DNA of 64,000 nucleotides, taken from contig NZ_BLJQ01000004.1 in assembly GCF_014132155.1 (NCBI RefSeq), positions 186,001 to 250,000 on the forward strand, written 5' to 3'. This DNA comes from Gluconobacter sp. Gdi. GTDB lineage: Bacteria > Pseudomonadota > Alphaproteobacteria > Acetobacterales > Acetobacteraceae. The notes beneath the pieces are model-generated. The model ran no database searches. It saw only the letters and a list, made by a program, of their open reading frames with translations, and had not been told where the DNA came from. Shown here one piece after another: positions 44,633 to 54,017 of the stretch (positions within the stretch are counted from its first letter, which is position 1; every line of letters begins with the position of its first letter). A program made the position numbers and the translations under genes.

Positions 44633-45712
44633 ATGACGACCTTCACTATTGAAAAAACCGAAACCCCGATGGATCCGGCTCATCGCGCGCAGCTTCTTGT
44701 CAGCCCGGCTTTCGGTCGTGTTTTCACTGATCATATGGCGACCATTCGCTATACGAGCGAAAAAGGCTGGCACGACGCCAAAATTACAGCGCGCCGCCCC
44801 TTGAGCATCGACCCGGCATCCACAGTCCTGCACTACGGACAGGAAATTTTCGAGGGCATGAAAGCCTATCGGGAAGCAGATGGTCATATCGCGACGTTCC
44901 GTCCGCAAGCCAACGCAGCCCGTTTTGCAGCCTCTGCCCGCCGGATGGGCATGGCTGAACTGCCCGAAGACCTCTTCATTCAAGCCGTTGATGAACTCGT
45001 CCGTATCGACCAGGACTGGGTTCCGGCTGGTGAAGGACAAAGCCTCTATCTTCGCCCCTTCATGATCTCCAATGAGGTGTTCCTCGGCGTAAAGCCTGCA
45101 AGCGAATACCTGTTCATTGTCATCGCCTGCCCGGTAGGCGCCTATTTCAGCGCAGGCTGCGTTTCTGTCTGGGTTTCCGAGTTCTACACCCGAGCAGCGA
45201 TTGGTGGCACGGGCGAAGCCAAGTGCGGCGGCAACTATGCCGGCAGCCTTGTCGCTCAGGCCGAAGCCAAGGAGAAAGGCTGCGATCAGGTTCTGTTCCT
45301 CGATGCCCGTGAACGACGCTATGTCGAAGAAATGGGTGGAATGAACGTGATGTTCGTACGCAACGACGGCAAGATCGTCACGCCTCCCCTCGGAGGCACC
45401 ATTCTACGCGGCATTACCCGTGACAGCCTGATCAGACTGGCTGCCGACAACGGCATCGAAGTCATCGAAGAACCCGTTGAAATCGACGAGATCTTCACGG
45501 GAGCCGCATCCGGGAAATACACCGAAGCCTTCGCCTGCGGCACGGCTGCGGTACTTTCACCCGTTGGCAAGCTGGTCCGGCCTTCCGGGGAAGCCGTGTT
45601 TGGCGACGGCGAGACGCCGGGTCCGGTGGCCACCAGACTGAAGAAAATTTTGACCGATCTTCAGGGCGGCCGCACCAATGACGCCCATGGCTGGGTGCAT
45701 CGCATCGTCTGA
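44633..45712 (+). CDS. ilvE: Branched-chain amino acid aminotransferase
   Basis: Transfers amino groups between glutamate and the keto acids of leucine, isoleucine and valine. The 359-residue PLP enzyme is of fold IV and the eukaryotic-like length class. The PLP lysine is in GGTGEAKCGGNYAGSL. Also present are YGQEIFEGMKAYR, SLYLRPFMISNEVFLGVKP and EEMGGMNVMFV. It is monocistronic between the rpsI terminator and its own terminator. Confidence 0.96.
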   Translation: MTTFTIEKTETPMDPAHRAQLLVSPAFGRVFTDHMATIRYTSEKGWHDAKITARRPLSIDPASTVLHYGQEIFEGMKAYREADGHIATFRPQANAARFAASARRMGMAELPEDLFIQAVDELVRIDQDWVPAGEGQSLYLRPFMISNEVFLGVKPASEYLFIVIACPVGAYFSAGCVSVWVSEFYTRAAIGGTGEAKCGGNYAGSLVAQAEAKEKGCDQVLFLDARERRYVEEMGGMNVMFVRNDGKIVTPPLGGTILRGITRDSLIRLAADNGIEVIEEPVEIDEIFTGAASGKYTEAFACGTAAVLSPVGKLVRPSGEAVFGDGETPGPVATRLKKILTDLQGGRTNDAHGWVHRIV

Positions 45713-45717
45713 CGACA

Positions 45718-45754
45718 AAAAACTCCTGTCAGTTCAATACTAACAGGAGTTTTT
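45718..45754 (+). terminator. Terminator of ilvE
   Basis: A perfect 12-bp stem AAAAACTCCTGT (45718-45729) / ACAGGAGTTTTT (45743-45754) begins 5 nt after the ilvE stop. It has A and T tracts on both sides and may work in both directions. Confidence 0.9.
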
Positions 45755-45889
45755 ACAGCTTTGACAACCACAGATCAGGCTTTCCAGCTTCTGATCGGCA
45801 TCAAATACGGATTGCGCAGTCACACATCCGAAAGAACGCACCCAAACCCGTAATGGGATTTAGTCGGGCAATATTTTAAGAGAGATTGC

Positions 45890-45966
45890 TGGGGCGAATG
45901 ACGGGGATCGAACCCGCGACAACCGGTACCACAAACCGGCGCTCTACCGACTGAGCTACATCCGCC
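45890..45966 (-). tRNA. tRNA-His(GTG)
   Basis: On the minus strand a full 77-nt cloverleaf. The acceptor stem GCGGATG pairs with CATTCGC. The anticodon stem CCGGT/ACCGG encloses loop TTGTGGT with anticodon GTG. The T loop is TTCGATC and the CCA end is encoded. The extra G at -1 (45966) faces C73, the canonical histidine identity pair. This is worth noting because some alphaproteobacteria have lost G-1. Confidence 0.97.
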
Positions 45967-46041
45967 ACACAGCGATGCGTTCTTTAGAGAAAGGTTCAGC
46001 TGGCGTCTAGCCCTTTCTCAAAGTTTTCTTCAATTTTCTGC

Positions 46042-46905
46042 TTAGATAACAGGGACACCACCAGTTACAGCAATATTGGCACCCGAAACGTAACTTGCCT
46101 CATCACTGGCCAGAAAGACATAGGCCCCGGCGAGCTCCGCAGGTTGCCCCGGTCTTTTCATCGGACCATCTGCTCCAAAGTTGCGAACGTGCTCTCCACC
46201 CATGGTTGCGGGAATCAGCGGCGTCCAGATTGGTCCGGGAGCAACCGTGTTTGAGCGTATTCCCTGTTCCGCCAGCAACTCTGCCAGACCACCGCTGAAG
46301 TTCAATATGGCGCTTTTGGTTGCAGAATAGGCCAACAGCTTTGGCTTTGGCCGATCCGCATTGACAGAGACGGTGTGAATCAGGGAACCGCCTTCAGGCA
46401 TATGAGGAACAACCAGCCGCGATAGCCGGAACACTGCGCCTGAATTCGTATCAAACGTCAGATCCCATTCGTCTTCGCTGACATCTTCCAGAGATTCACG
46501 TTCGATCTGAAAAGCAGCATTATTGACGAGCACATCCACCTTGCCGAACTCGGCCACCGTCTTGTCGACGATTTCCTTGCAGACGAAGCGCTCTTTAATG
46601 TCTCCCGGCAAGAGCAGCGCTTTTCGTCCCGCTTTATCGACCCATGCTGCAGTCTCGCGGGCGTCGTCCAATTCTTCGGGCAGGAATGACAACGCTACAT
46701 CCGCCCCTTCCCGCGCAAAGGCAATCGCGACTGCACGGCCAATCCCGGAATCGCCTCCGGTGATAATCGCCGTTTTTCCCCTCAGGCGTCCATTCCCCAC
46801 ATAGGTCTGCTCACCATGATCAGGCTTGGGTGTCATTTCTGACGTCTGGCCCGGAATATGCTTTTGCAATGGTGTGTCGAACGGGGGCTTCGGATATCGG
46901 CTCAT
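46042..46905 (-). CDS. SDR-family oxidoreductase (general stress/YghA type)
   Basis: A 287-residue NAD(P)-dependent short-chain dehydrogenase. It has the ~40-residue N-terminal extension typical of the Bacillus GspI39/E. coli YghA branch (RYPKPPFDTPLQKHIPGQ). The cofactor loop is TGGDSGIG at ~50-57, then VLVNNAAFQ. The catalytic Tyr-Lys is in LAYSATKSA, and the end is SYVSGANIAVTGG. Aldehyde or polyol substrates are possible. It is monocistronic, divergent from the SulP transporter across 173 nt. Confidence 0.92.
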   Translation of the reverse strand: MSRYPKPPFDTPLQKHIPGQTSEMTPKPDHGEQTYVGNGRLRGKTAIITGGDSGIGRAVAIAFAREGADVALSFLPEELDDARETAAWVDKAGRKALLLPGDIKERFVCKEIVDKTVAEFGKVDVLVNNAAFQIERESLEDVSEDEWDLTFDTNSGAVFRLSRLVVPHMPEGGSLIHTVSVNADRPKPKLLAYSATKSAILNFSGGLAELLAEQGIRSNTVAPGPIWTPLIPATMGGEHVRNFGADGPMKRPGQPAELAGAYVFLASDEASYVSGANIAVTGGVPVI

Positions 46906-47078
46906 GTCGAACTCCTTAAGTTGTTCTCATGCCAACGCTGTGAATGCAGTGAATGTTCAATCATCTTTCCACGTGAACATCTTCAATCCTGCTCTAAGGC
47001 ACGGTACACTGGCCGCACCATTGCCGCGCCGGGCCCGAATACGTCGCACCCTGTAGCTCTTCACTCTCAAGGATTGTC

Positions 47079-48533
47079 ATGACACCCGCTCTCTACCGCC
47101 GCCAGTGGGGACAAAACCCGCTGCGTGAGGTTCTGGCTGGCATGGTCGGCACTTTTGCCCTCATTCCCGAAGTCATTGCCTTCTCTTACATCGCCGGTGT
47201 TTCACCTGCGGTCTCGCTGTTCGCGTCTTTTGTCATTTCGGTCTCAATCGCAATTTTTGGTGGCCGACCCGGAATGATCTCAGGAGCCGCAGGATCTGTT
47301 GCTCTTGTTGCCGCACCACTCGTACATGCCCACGGCGTGCAAGCCATGCTGCTCGCCACCCTGATCGCCGGCGCTCTACAGATTGTGTTCGGCCTTCTGC
47401 GCCTTCAGGCCGTTATGCGGTTTGTTTCTGCGGAAGTTCGCACAGGCTTCGTCAATGCGCTGGCCATCATGATCTTTTCCGCACAGATGCCACAGCTATT
47501 GGGTGTTGGCTGGGAAACTTACGCCCTGATCGCTCTGGGTCTCGTCATCATCTACCTGCTTCCCAAGATTTCTGACGCCATCCCATCCCCGTTGATTTGC
47601 ATTGTCCTGCTGACGGCCATCACAATGGTCCATCCAATGCCTGTTCACACGGTGTCAGATCTAGGGGAACTCCCAACGGGTCTCCCTCACCTCACTATTC
47701 CCCACATCAACCTGGATTGGGCGACCCTGTCAGCCGTTATTCCCTATGCCGTCGCCATGGCTGCCGTGGGTTTGCTGGAATCCATGATGACAGCATCAGT
47801 CGTCGATGACCTGACGGACACGCACGGCAATCAACGTATGGAGTGCACAGGCCTTGGCATCTCCAACATTCTCGTTGGAGCATTCGGCGGCATTGCCGGG
47901 TGTGGCATGATCGGCCAGACAGTCGGCAATCTGCGTTACGGCGGCCGCGGACGTCTCTCCACCTTCACGGCAGGCGCTTTTCTGCTTGCCCTGATGGTCC
48001 TTCTTCATCGCTGGGTGGGACAGGTTCCGATGGCCGCTTTGGTCGCCATCATGATCATGGTTTCGATCAGCACATTCTCCTGGGGCAGCCTGCGGGACGT
48101 CACGCGCCAACCCAAGCTTTCAAGCCTGACAATGCTTGTAACCGTCGTTGTGGTCGTGCTGACGCATGATCTGGCTGCCGGCGTTCTAGCCGGGGTTCTC
48201 CTGTCGGGCGTGTTCTTTGCCTGGCGCGCTGCCAGCCTGCTGACTGTAACCAGCCACCGCGACGGATCAACAGAGACCTATACCATCTCCGGGCAGGTCT
48301 TTTTTGCGTCCGCAGACGGCCTTTCGGCCGAGATTGACTATCTGACGAACGCTGAACTCGTCGTACTCGATTTAACGCATGCAAGGTTCTGGGATGTCAC
48401 GTCCGTTCAGGCACTGGAAAAGGTCCTGGACAAGCTTCGAAGTCATGGACGTACAGTTGAAGTCACAGGCCTGAAGCATGAGCAGCATGGCATAATTGCA
48501 TCTCAGTCGGACAATACGCTTCTGGCAATGTGA
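47079..48533 (+). CDS. SulP-family anion transporter with STAS domain
   Basis: A 484-residue inner membrane transporter for sulfate or bicarbonate-type anions. Ten or more membrane segments fill residues ~20-390 (FALIPEVIAFSYIAGVSPAV, GRPGMISGAAGSVALV, then GIAGCGMIGQTVGNLRYGG). A C-terminal STAS domain spans ~395-484 (ELVVLDLTHARFWDVTSVQA). The loop position often phosphorylated in anti-anti-sigma proteins is Thr-Ser here. The substrate is not readable from sequence. Confidence 0.92.
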   Translation: MTPALYRRQWGQNPLREVLAGMVGTFALIPEVIAFSYIAGVSPAVSLFASFVISVSIAIFGGRPGMISGAAGSVALVAAPLVHAHGVQAMLLATLIAGALQIVFGLLRLQAVMRFVSAEVRTGFVNALAIMIFSAQMPQLLGVGWETYALIALGLVIIYLLPKISDAIPSPLICIVLLTAITMVHPMPVHTVSDLGELPTGLPHLTIPHINLDWATLSAVIPYAVAMAAVGLLESMMTASVVDDLTDTHGNQRMECTGLGISNILVGAFGGIAGCGMIGQTVGNLRYGGRGRLSTFTAGAFLLALMVLLHRWVGQVPMAALVAIMIMVSISTFSWGSLRDVTRQPKLSSLTMLVTVVVVVLTHDLAAGVLAGVLLSGVFFAWRAASLLTVTSHRDGSTETYTISGQVFFASADGLSAEIDYLTNAELVVLDLTHARFWDVTSVQALEKVLDKLRSHGRTVEVTGLKHEQHGIIASQSDNTLLAM

Positions 48534-48616
48534 CACGCCTTTCACGGAATATCGCATCCGGACAGGAAGCAGGATACAAAGACCTACTCATGATTGTGAG
48601 AGGGGAACCTGCCCGG

Positions 48617-49231
48617 ATGCGCAGATTTGTTATCACCAGCCTCCTATGCTCCATCCTCGCTTCCGGAAGCTCTGCCTCCGCACAACCCGCGTTTCACAAT
48701 AAAAACGCCACAGCTCAGATACCTGCTGCCGCACAGGCTCTGATCAATCGCTACAACATGCAGCCCGTTCCTGTGGAAGGTGGCTGGTTTTCCCAGCTTC
48801 AGCGCACCACAGAAACTATTGCGGGCTCGGCTTTGCCTGCACGCTATGCTGGTGTCACACACCCTCTCTCCACAGCGATCCTGTTCGTGGAAACACGACG
48901 GGACTTCTCTGCACTTCACACCCTGAAGACAGCCGAGATCTGGCATTTCTACGCTGGAGATCCCGTTCATCTTCTGTTGCTTCATCCTGACGGCCGAGGC
49001 CAAAGTATCACGCTGGACCGGGACCATCCTGCCTATGTCGTTCCTGAAGGTGTTTGGCAGGGCTCGGCACCTATCGGTCCCGCTGGCTGGTCATTTGTTG
49101 GCACGACCATGGCTCCGGGCTTTATTCCCGAAGACTTTCAACTGGGTGAACGCAAAGCCCTTAGCGAGCGTTATCCTGCCTTCCGCAAGCAGATTACTGC
49201 CCTCACCCGTGTGAAAGTCCAGACCCAATGA
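48617..49231 (+). CDS. Exported cupin (DUF985-like)
   Basis: A 204-residue protein from the chosen ATG at 48617. This start leaves a clean signal peptide (RRFVITSLLCSILAS, cleavage near SASA/Q). The mature part is a cupin of the DUF985 type (VEGGWFSQLQRTTETI, STAILFVETRRDFSALH, EIWHFYAGDPVHLLLLHPDG). Most DUF985 proteins are cytosolic, so the signal peptide is noteworthy. The frame also opens at 48530, overlapping the SulP gene, but that extension would bury the signal. The stop overlaps the next cupin gene by 4 nt. Confidence 0.82.
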   Translation: MRRFVITSLLCSILASGSSASAQPAFHNKNATAQIPAAAQALINRYNMQPVPVEGGWFSQLQRTTETIAGSALPARYAGVTHPLSTAILFVETRRDFSALHTLKTAEIWHFYAGDPVHLLLLHPDGRGQSITLDRDHPAYVVPEGVWQGSAPIGPAGWSFVGTTMAPGFIPEDFQLGERKALSERYPAFRKQITALTRVKVQTQ

Positions 49232-49653
49232 AGATCAGCCTTGGTATTCTGTCGCTTCTGTTCGCACCTGGTTTTGCAGCCGCGCAGGTTGTCCACCCAG
49301 ACCATGTTCCAGCAATTTACCCCGCACCAGGCAGTACCCTGCAGGAATTTATCGGTATTGGATCTGCACTCCCGTCCCATCATCAGAGCATTGCACTCTT
49401 CACCCTGACCGCAGGAACCACCTATCCTGAGAGTTACAATCGACGTTCGGAAGAAATCTTCCTGATCCATGAGGGAGAAGGCACCGTCTGGCTTGGAGAT
49501 CAGATAACTCTTGTCAAAGCAGGCGACATCATTCGCATCAGCCCACATTTGAAGCACAAGATTGCGGCTTCCCCGCACTCGCCCCTCAGTTTTTACGCAA
49601 TCTCGGCTCCCCCTTTCACCGCCGATGATTACATCCTGACCCCACCGCGGTGA
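49228..49653 (+). CDS. Exported small cupin protein
   Basis: A 141-residue protein with a signal peptide (residues 1-19, GILSLLFAPGFAAA, then Q). A single cupin barrel follows (SIALFTLTAGTTYPESYNRR, EEIFLIHEGEGTVWLGDQ, then AGDIIRISPHLKHKI). The metal-site pattern is present but partly altered, since the first motif lacks the usual HxH. The start overlaps the other exported cupin's stop (ATGA), so the two are co-translated and may work on related compounds in the periplasm. Substrate unknown. Confidence 0.82.
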   Translation: MKISLGILSLLFAPGFAAAQVVHPDHVPAIYPAPGSTLQEFIGIGSALPSHHQSIALFTLTAGTTYPESYNRRSEEIFLIHEGEGTVWLGDQITLVKAGDIIRISPHLKHKIAASPHSPLSFYAISAPPFTADDYILTPPR

Positions 49654-49855
49654 TGCCTCCAGCACCAGGCTCATTTCCTTCAAGAAATTTAATATCCCTG
49701 AATTCCCTGCAGTATTAAAAGAATGATCTGACTGCTCTTCCTGAAGCAGGTGAATGAATCTGCTTCAGACCGCGATGCAGTTTTCCATACAATCTTTAAT
49801 GTTGCGGTAATCCAGTCTTCATACTCCCGTTTGATGAAAACTGTATTAAGGCACC

Positions 49856-51022
49856 ATGCAGCTGCCAGCCTCATCATCCGATGCACAGTCTTTACCGCGC
49901 AAGCATACTCGCGACCATCGCGTTGATGCCTTGCGGGGCGCTGCTCTGCTGATGATGCTGGCTGACCATGTGCCCGATAATCTCATCAACAGAATCACCA
50001 TTCGCAATTTCGGTTTTGCCGACGCAGCTGAAATCTTCGTCATGCTGGCAGGATATGCGTCCTATTTGGCATATGGTCGGTTGATCGACCGCGACGGGTG
50101 GACCAGCGGTATCCGCCGCATCCTGTCGCGCTGCGCCAAATTGTATATTTATCAGACAGCCATGACACTGGTGTTCGTCTGGACCGTTCGGCACTGGCGC
50201 CATTACGAGCCCGTCCCGGAATATATTCTTGAGCCGCAACTCGCCCACGGATACGGCTGGCTATGGCGCATCCTCACCTTCGATGCGCTACCGAGCTACC
50301 TCAACATCCTGCCGCTCTACATTGTTCTTCTGGCTCTTTTCCCGCTGATCTACGCTGCCCTCAAGAAAAGCGTCTGGCTGCTGCTTGGCGTCAGCGCAGC
50401 CATCTGGGCGATTGCCAATATCGATCCGCGCATCACGGTTCCAAACTGGCTGGACCCAAATGGCTGGTACATGAATCCGTTCGGTTGGCAGTTTCTATAT
50501 ATTCTGGGTGTGCTCGGTGCCGTTTGGGCATCCAAGCATAATGGCGACCTGCCAGCCAGAACATGGGCCAAGGTGCTCTGCGGGGGCTACCTGATTGGTG
50601 CCTTTATCCTCTGCTTTCCGTATGAATACTGGCACCTGAGCGGGCTGCGCCTGTTTCCGGCCCCACCCAATAATGGGAAATCGACTCTCGCCGTCTGGCG
50701 ATTGTTCGACATTATGTCGATCTTTTATCTCGTGCAGTCTTCACGTGTTCTACGTCGTTTTTCAGCCGATCGTCTGGGCCAGATCCTGGCCTTGCTTGGC
50801 AGAAATTCACTGGAAGTGTTCTCGTTCGGCACAGTGCTGGATTTGCTGGGACGCCTGATCCTTGGAAGTTTTGGAACAGGCCTGGGCCTTCAGATCATTA
50901 TTAATGTTCTGGGGCTTATTCTGACCTTCGCGCTGGCAATCCCGCTGGACCGCTCCCGCCAGAAGGCGAAAGCGGCCCGTGCACGCATGGCCCCTCAAGC
51001 CGTAGCAGCACGTCCGGGATAG
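49856..51022 (+). CDS. OpgC-domain membrane protein (acyltransferase-like)
   Basis: A 388-residue membrane protein with about ten hydrophobic segments. It begins with the acyltransferase-3-like signature RDHRVDALRGAALLMMLADH and FADAAEIFVMLAGYASYLAYG. It matches OpgC, which in E. coli adds succinyl groups to osmoregulated periplasmic glucans. The glucan synthesis genes opgG and opgH are not in the window, so the acceptor is uncertain. Its last 28 nt overlap the 3' end of hflX on the other strand. Confidence 0.88.
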   Translation: MQLPASSSDAQSLPRKHTRDHRVDALRGAALLMMLADHVPDNLINRITIRNFGFADAAEIFVMLAGYASYLAYGRLIDRDGWTSGIRRILSRCAKLYIYQTAMTLVFVWTVRHWRHYEPVPEYILEPQLAHGYGWLWRILTFDALPSYLNILPLYIVLLALFPLIYAALKKSVWLLLGVSAAIWAIANIDPRITVPNWLDPNGWYMNPFGWQFLYILGVLGAVWASKHNGDLPARTWAKVLCGGYLIGAFILCFPYEYWHLSGLRLFPAPPNNGKSTLAVWRLFDIMSIFYLVQSSRVLRRFSADRLGQILALLGRNSLEVFSFGTVLDLLGRLILGSFGTGLGLQIIINVLGLILTFALAIPLDRSRQKAKAARARMAPQAVAARPG

Positions 51023-52302
51023 CTGATCTCAAAGCGCTCACAGTCCATGGGGAAGAGACGGACCTGCACATCCATCCCGCCCTCATGATCAAACCGCTCG
51101 ACCACTTCGCCATGCTGGTAAAGCCAGGCCAGTGCCGCACCATCCTGCAGGGACAGGCTGACTTTCACATCCTGCATGGACTGCGTCAGGTACTGGTCCA
51201 GCGTCTCGAACAAATCAGGGATACCATCGCCTGTGATGGCCGAAATCACCACAGCGTTGTCACGCTTCGGCACGGCTTCAACACCGCCGATCAGGTCTGC
51301 TTTGTTCAGAACCTCAATTGTTCGCTCCGGCCATTGGGCATCCAGCATGCCGTCCCGCACCATGCCGTCCAGAACATTCAACACGTCAGCACGCTGAGCG
51401 GCACTATCCGGATGAGCCACATCACGAACATGCAGAATGACATCTGCCTGCGAGACTTCTTCCAACGTCGCCCGGAAGGCAGCAATCAGTTCTGTCGGCA
51501 GATCGCTGATGAATCCCACCGTGTCAGACAGGATAACGTTCCGTCCTGAAGGCAAACGCAGCGCGCGCATCGTAGGGTCCAGCGTCGCGAAGAGCTGGTT
51601 TTCAGCATGGACTGCCGCGCCTGTCAGCGCGTTGAAGAGCGTGGACTTACCCGCATTGGTGTATCCCACAAGGGCAACAATCGGGAATGGAACCCGCTTG
51701 CGGGCATCCCGATGCAAGCCACGTGTGCGCCGAACCTGCTCCAGCTCTTTTTTGATCCGGCCGATCCGGTCCGCAAGCATTCGCTTATCTGCTTCGATCT
51801 GCGTTTCGCCCGGTCCACCAAGGAAGCCAAAGCCGCCGCGCTGACGCTCAAGATGGGTCCACAGACGTACAAGACGAGAGCGCTGATATTCGAGGTGGGC
51901 CAGTTCGACCTGCAACACACCCTCTCGGGTGGCGGCACGGGCGCCGAAAATATCAAGGATCAGACCCGTCCGGTCCATAACCTTGCACCCCAGCGCCTTT
52001 TCCAGATTGCGCTGCTGCCCCGGAGACAGGCGGGCATCGATAATGACGACATCAACTTGATCCAGCTTCACGGCTTCGGCAAGCTGTTCAACCTGCCCGC
52101 TACCCAGCAGCGTTGCCGGGCGACGCGCCCGAAGCAGAATTGCCGCCTGCCGAACGATTACCAGTCCGATGGAGGCCGCAAGACCCACCGCTTCTTCCAG
52201 GCGGGCATCTGCAGCCCGGATATCTTCCTGCTGTCCCGATTTCTCCCAAGGGAGAATAACAGCAGCACGCGTGGCAGGCTTCTTGGTATCAAATCCGCTC
52301 AA
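50995..52302 (-). CDS. hflX: Ribosome-associated GTPase HflX
   Basis: GTPase that splits stalled or heat-stressed ribosomes. The 435-residue protein has the N-terminal HflX domain ([59 protein letters not shown]). The G1 loop is [14 protein letters not shown] near residue 212, followed by DTVGFI and NKAD. It follows hfq with a 4-nt overlap, the conserved hfq-hflX pair, and the 3' end converges on opgC with overlap. Confidence 0.96.
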   Translation of the reverse strand: MSGFDTKKPATRAAVILPWEKSGQQEDIRAADARLEEAVGLAASIGLVIVRQAAILLRARRPATLLGSGQVEQLAEAVKLDQVDVVIIDARLSPGQQRNLEKALGCKVMDRTGLILDIFGARAATREGVLQVELAHLEYQRSRLVRLWTHLERQRGGFGFLGGPGETQIEADKRMLADRIGRIKKELEQVRRTRGLHRDARKRVPFPIVALVGYTNAGKSTLFNALTGAAVHAENQLFATLDPTMRALRLPSGRNVILSDTVGFISDLPTELIAAFRATLEEVSQADVILHVRDVAHPDSAAQRADVLNVLDGMVRDGMLDAQWPERTIEVLNKADLIGGVEAVPKRDNAVVISAITGDGIPDLFETLDQYLTQSMQDVKVSLSLQDGAALAWLYQHGEVVERFDHEGGMDVQVRLFPMDCERFEISYPGRAATA

Positions 52303-52556
52303 AGTTCATTGTCCGCAAACCGCGGGAGGGCTCCCACGGGCATGATTGTACTGATGGCATGCTTGTAAATGAGTTGAACATGCCCATCCCGGCGCAGCAG
52401 CAGCGTGTGGCTGTCAAACTGAGCTACGACCCCCTGAAGCTTCACGCCATTGACGAGAAACACCGTGACGGGTGCCTCGATCTGATGGAGATGCTGGAGG
52501 AAAACTTCCTGCACAGCGTCTCTTCCGGCGGAAGTGGATGAAGTTTCTGACGTCAC
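52299..52556 (-). CDS. hfq: RNA chaperone Hfq
   Basis: Hexameric Sm-like protein that promotes sRNA-mRNA pairing. The 85-residue protein has the Sm1 motif ([20 protein letters not shown]) and the Sm2 motif ([10 protein letters not shown]), with the proximal-face QxxFLQHLH at the start. The C-terminal tail is short, as in other alphaproteobacteria. It lies 54 nt after ntrX and overlaps hflX by 4 nt. Confidence 0.97.
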   Translation of the reverse strand: MTSETSSTSAGRDAVQEVFLQHLHQIEAPVTVFLVNGVKLQGVVAQFDSHTLLLRRDGHVQLIYKHAISTIMPVGALPRFADNEL

Positions 52557-52610
52557 GATAATTTTGACTCGCCGGCCCTGAGGAAAAAAGGAATTGGGAT
52601 CACTGCCCGT

Positions 52611-54017
52611 TTATCCCCCGACTGCCGGTGACGTCGAGCGATCTTCCTGTGTGGTAACACCAAGCTGCTTCAGCTTGCGATGCAATGCACTGCGTTCCAT
52701 GCAAACGAAATTGGCCGTACGGCTGATATTGCCACCAAACCGCATGAGTTGAACCTGTAGATACTGCGTTTCAAACAGATCTCTGGCTTCCCGCAACGGA
52801 AGACTCATCACGTCCGCCCCCGAGTTCAGACGCGTCATCGACGGCGCGCCCTGACTGATGGTGGAAGGCAGCATATCTGCACGAATGGGATCACTGCCCG
52901 AGCCCGGCATCATGATGAGCAGACGCTCCATCAGGTTGCGCAGTTCACGCACATTGCCGGGCCACTCATAAGCCTGCAACGCCGCAAGCGCATCCACGGA
53001 AAGTTCGCGGATCGGCAATCCCGAAGACTGTGCGCAACGCTCCAGAAAGTGCTTGGCCAATCCCGGAATATCTTCACGACGCTCCCGGAGTGAAGGAATG
53101 CGCAGAGGGACCACGGCCAACCGGTAATATAGATCTTCCCGGAAGCGATGCGCCATGATTTCGGACTGAAGATCACGGTTTGTCGTGGCAATAACCCGCA
53201 CATCAACCTTGAGGCGCGTGTTGCCTCCAATCCGCTCAAAAGTCTGGTCCTGCAAGGCACGAACGATCTTGCCCTGCGTCTCCAGCGGCATATCTGCCAC
53301 CTCGTCGAGCAACAACGTTCCGCGATGAGCACGTTCCAGAACCCCACGGCGTGCGGGCTGGCCGTCCGTACCATCCAGACCGAACAGCTCTTCTTCAAAA
53401 CGGTTCGGCGCGAGCGTGGCACAGTTCAGCGCGATGAACGGACCTTCCGCACGACGGGAGCGCGCATGAATCATCCGCGCGGCCACTTCTTTGCCTGAAC
53501 CGGCTGGGCCGGTAATCAGCACCCGGGAGTTGGTCGGGGCCACGCGTTCGATCTGGGCCCGAACAGCCGAAACGGCAGCCCCTTCCCCCGATAGCGTCGT
53601 CTCAGGCCCGGCCCGCAGTCGCAGCTCTGCATTTTCGCGCTGCAAACGGGCAGCTTCCAAGGCACGCTGAACCACCAGAAGCAGACGATCTGACTGGAAC
53701 GGCTTCTCAATGAAGTCGTAGGCACCATGCTTAAGACTGGCGACAGCCGTCTCAATGGTGCCGTGACCCGAAATCATCAGCGTCGGCAGACCTGGCTCTT
53801 CAGCCTGCATGACCTTGAGCAGTTCAATCCCGTCCAGCTTGGAACCCTGCAACCAGATGTCCAAAATAGCCAGGGACGGCCTGTGTGCCCTGAAAAGTTC
53901 CAAAGCCTGATCGGAGTTCGCGGCCGTGCGGGTCGCATATCCTTCGTCGTTCAGGATACCTTCGATCAGGAACCGGATATCCGGCTCGTCATCGACGATC
54001 AGAATCTCATGTTCCAT
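52611..54017 (-). CDS. ntrX: NtrX response regulator
   Basis: Partner of the NtrY kinase; in alphaproteobacteria it affects nitrogen, redox or envelope regulation. The 468-residue protein has a receiver domain with phospho-acceptor Asp53 (LAILDIWL). An AAA+ domain follows (GPAGSGKEVAARMIHAR, HRGTLLLDEVADMP, TTNRDLQ), and then a Fis-type helix-turn-helix near the C-terminus (GGNISRTANFVCMERSALHRKL). The GAFTGA loop that contacts sigma-54 is replaced (LFGLDGTDGQPARRG), as I recall for many alphaproteobacterial NtrX proteins. It may therefore act as a classical DNA-binding regulator. The start overlaps ntrY by 11 nt. Confidence 0.94.
   Translation of the reverse strand: MEHEILIVDDEPDIRFLIEGILNDEGYATRTAANSDQALELFRAHRPSLAILDIWLQGSKLDGIELLKVMQAEEPGLPTLMISGHGTIETAVASLKHGAYDFIEKPFQSDRLLLVVQRALEAARLQRENAELRLRAGPETTLSGEGAAVSAVRAQIERVAPTNSRVLITGPAGSGKEVAARMIHARSRRAEGPFIALNCATLAPNRFEEELFGLDGTDGQPARRGVLERAHRGTLLLDEVADMPLETQGKIVRALQDQTFERIGGNTRLKVDVRVIATTNRDLQSEIMAHRFREDLYYRLAVVPLRIPSLRERREDIPGLAKHFLERCAQSSGLPIRELSVDALAALQAYEWPGNVRELRNLMERLLIMMPGSGSDPIRADMLPSTISQGAPSMTRLNSGADVMSLPLREARDLFETQYLQVQLMRFGGNISRTANFVCMERSALHRKLKQLGVTTQEDRSTSPAVGG

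Noticed and set aside
45890-45966. tRNA-His lacking G-1, as in some alphaproteobacteria
   Set aside because: Careful pairing of the acceptor stem shows an encoded G-1 opposite C73, so this tRNA is canonical.
45987-46019. Inverted repeat GAGAAAGG/CCTTTCTC near tRNA-His as a terminator
   Set aside because: The loop is 17 nt, no T tract follows on the strand of the SDR gene, and it sits upstream of tRNA-His.
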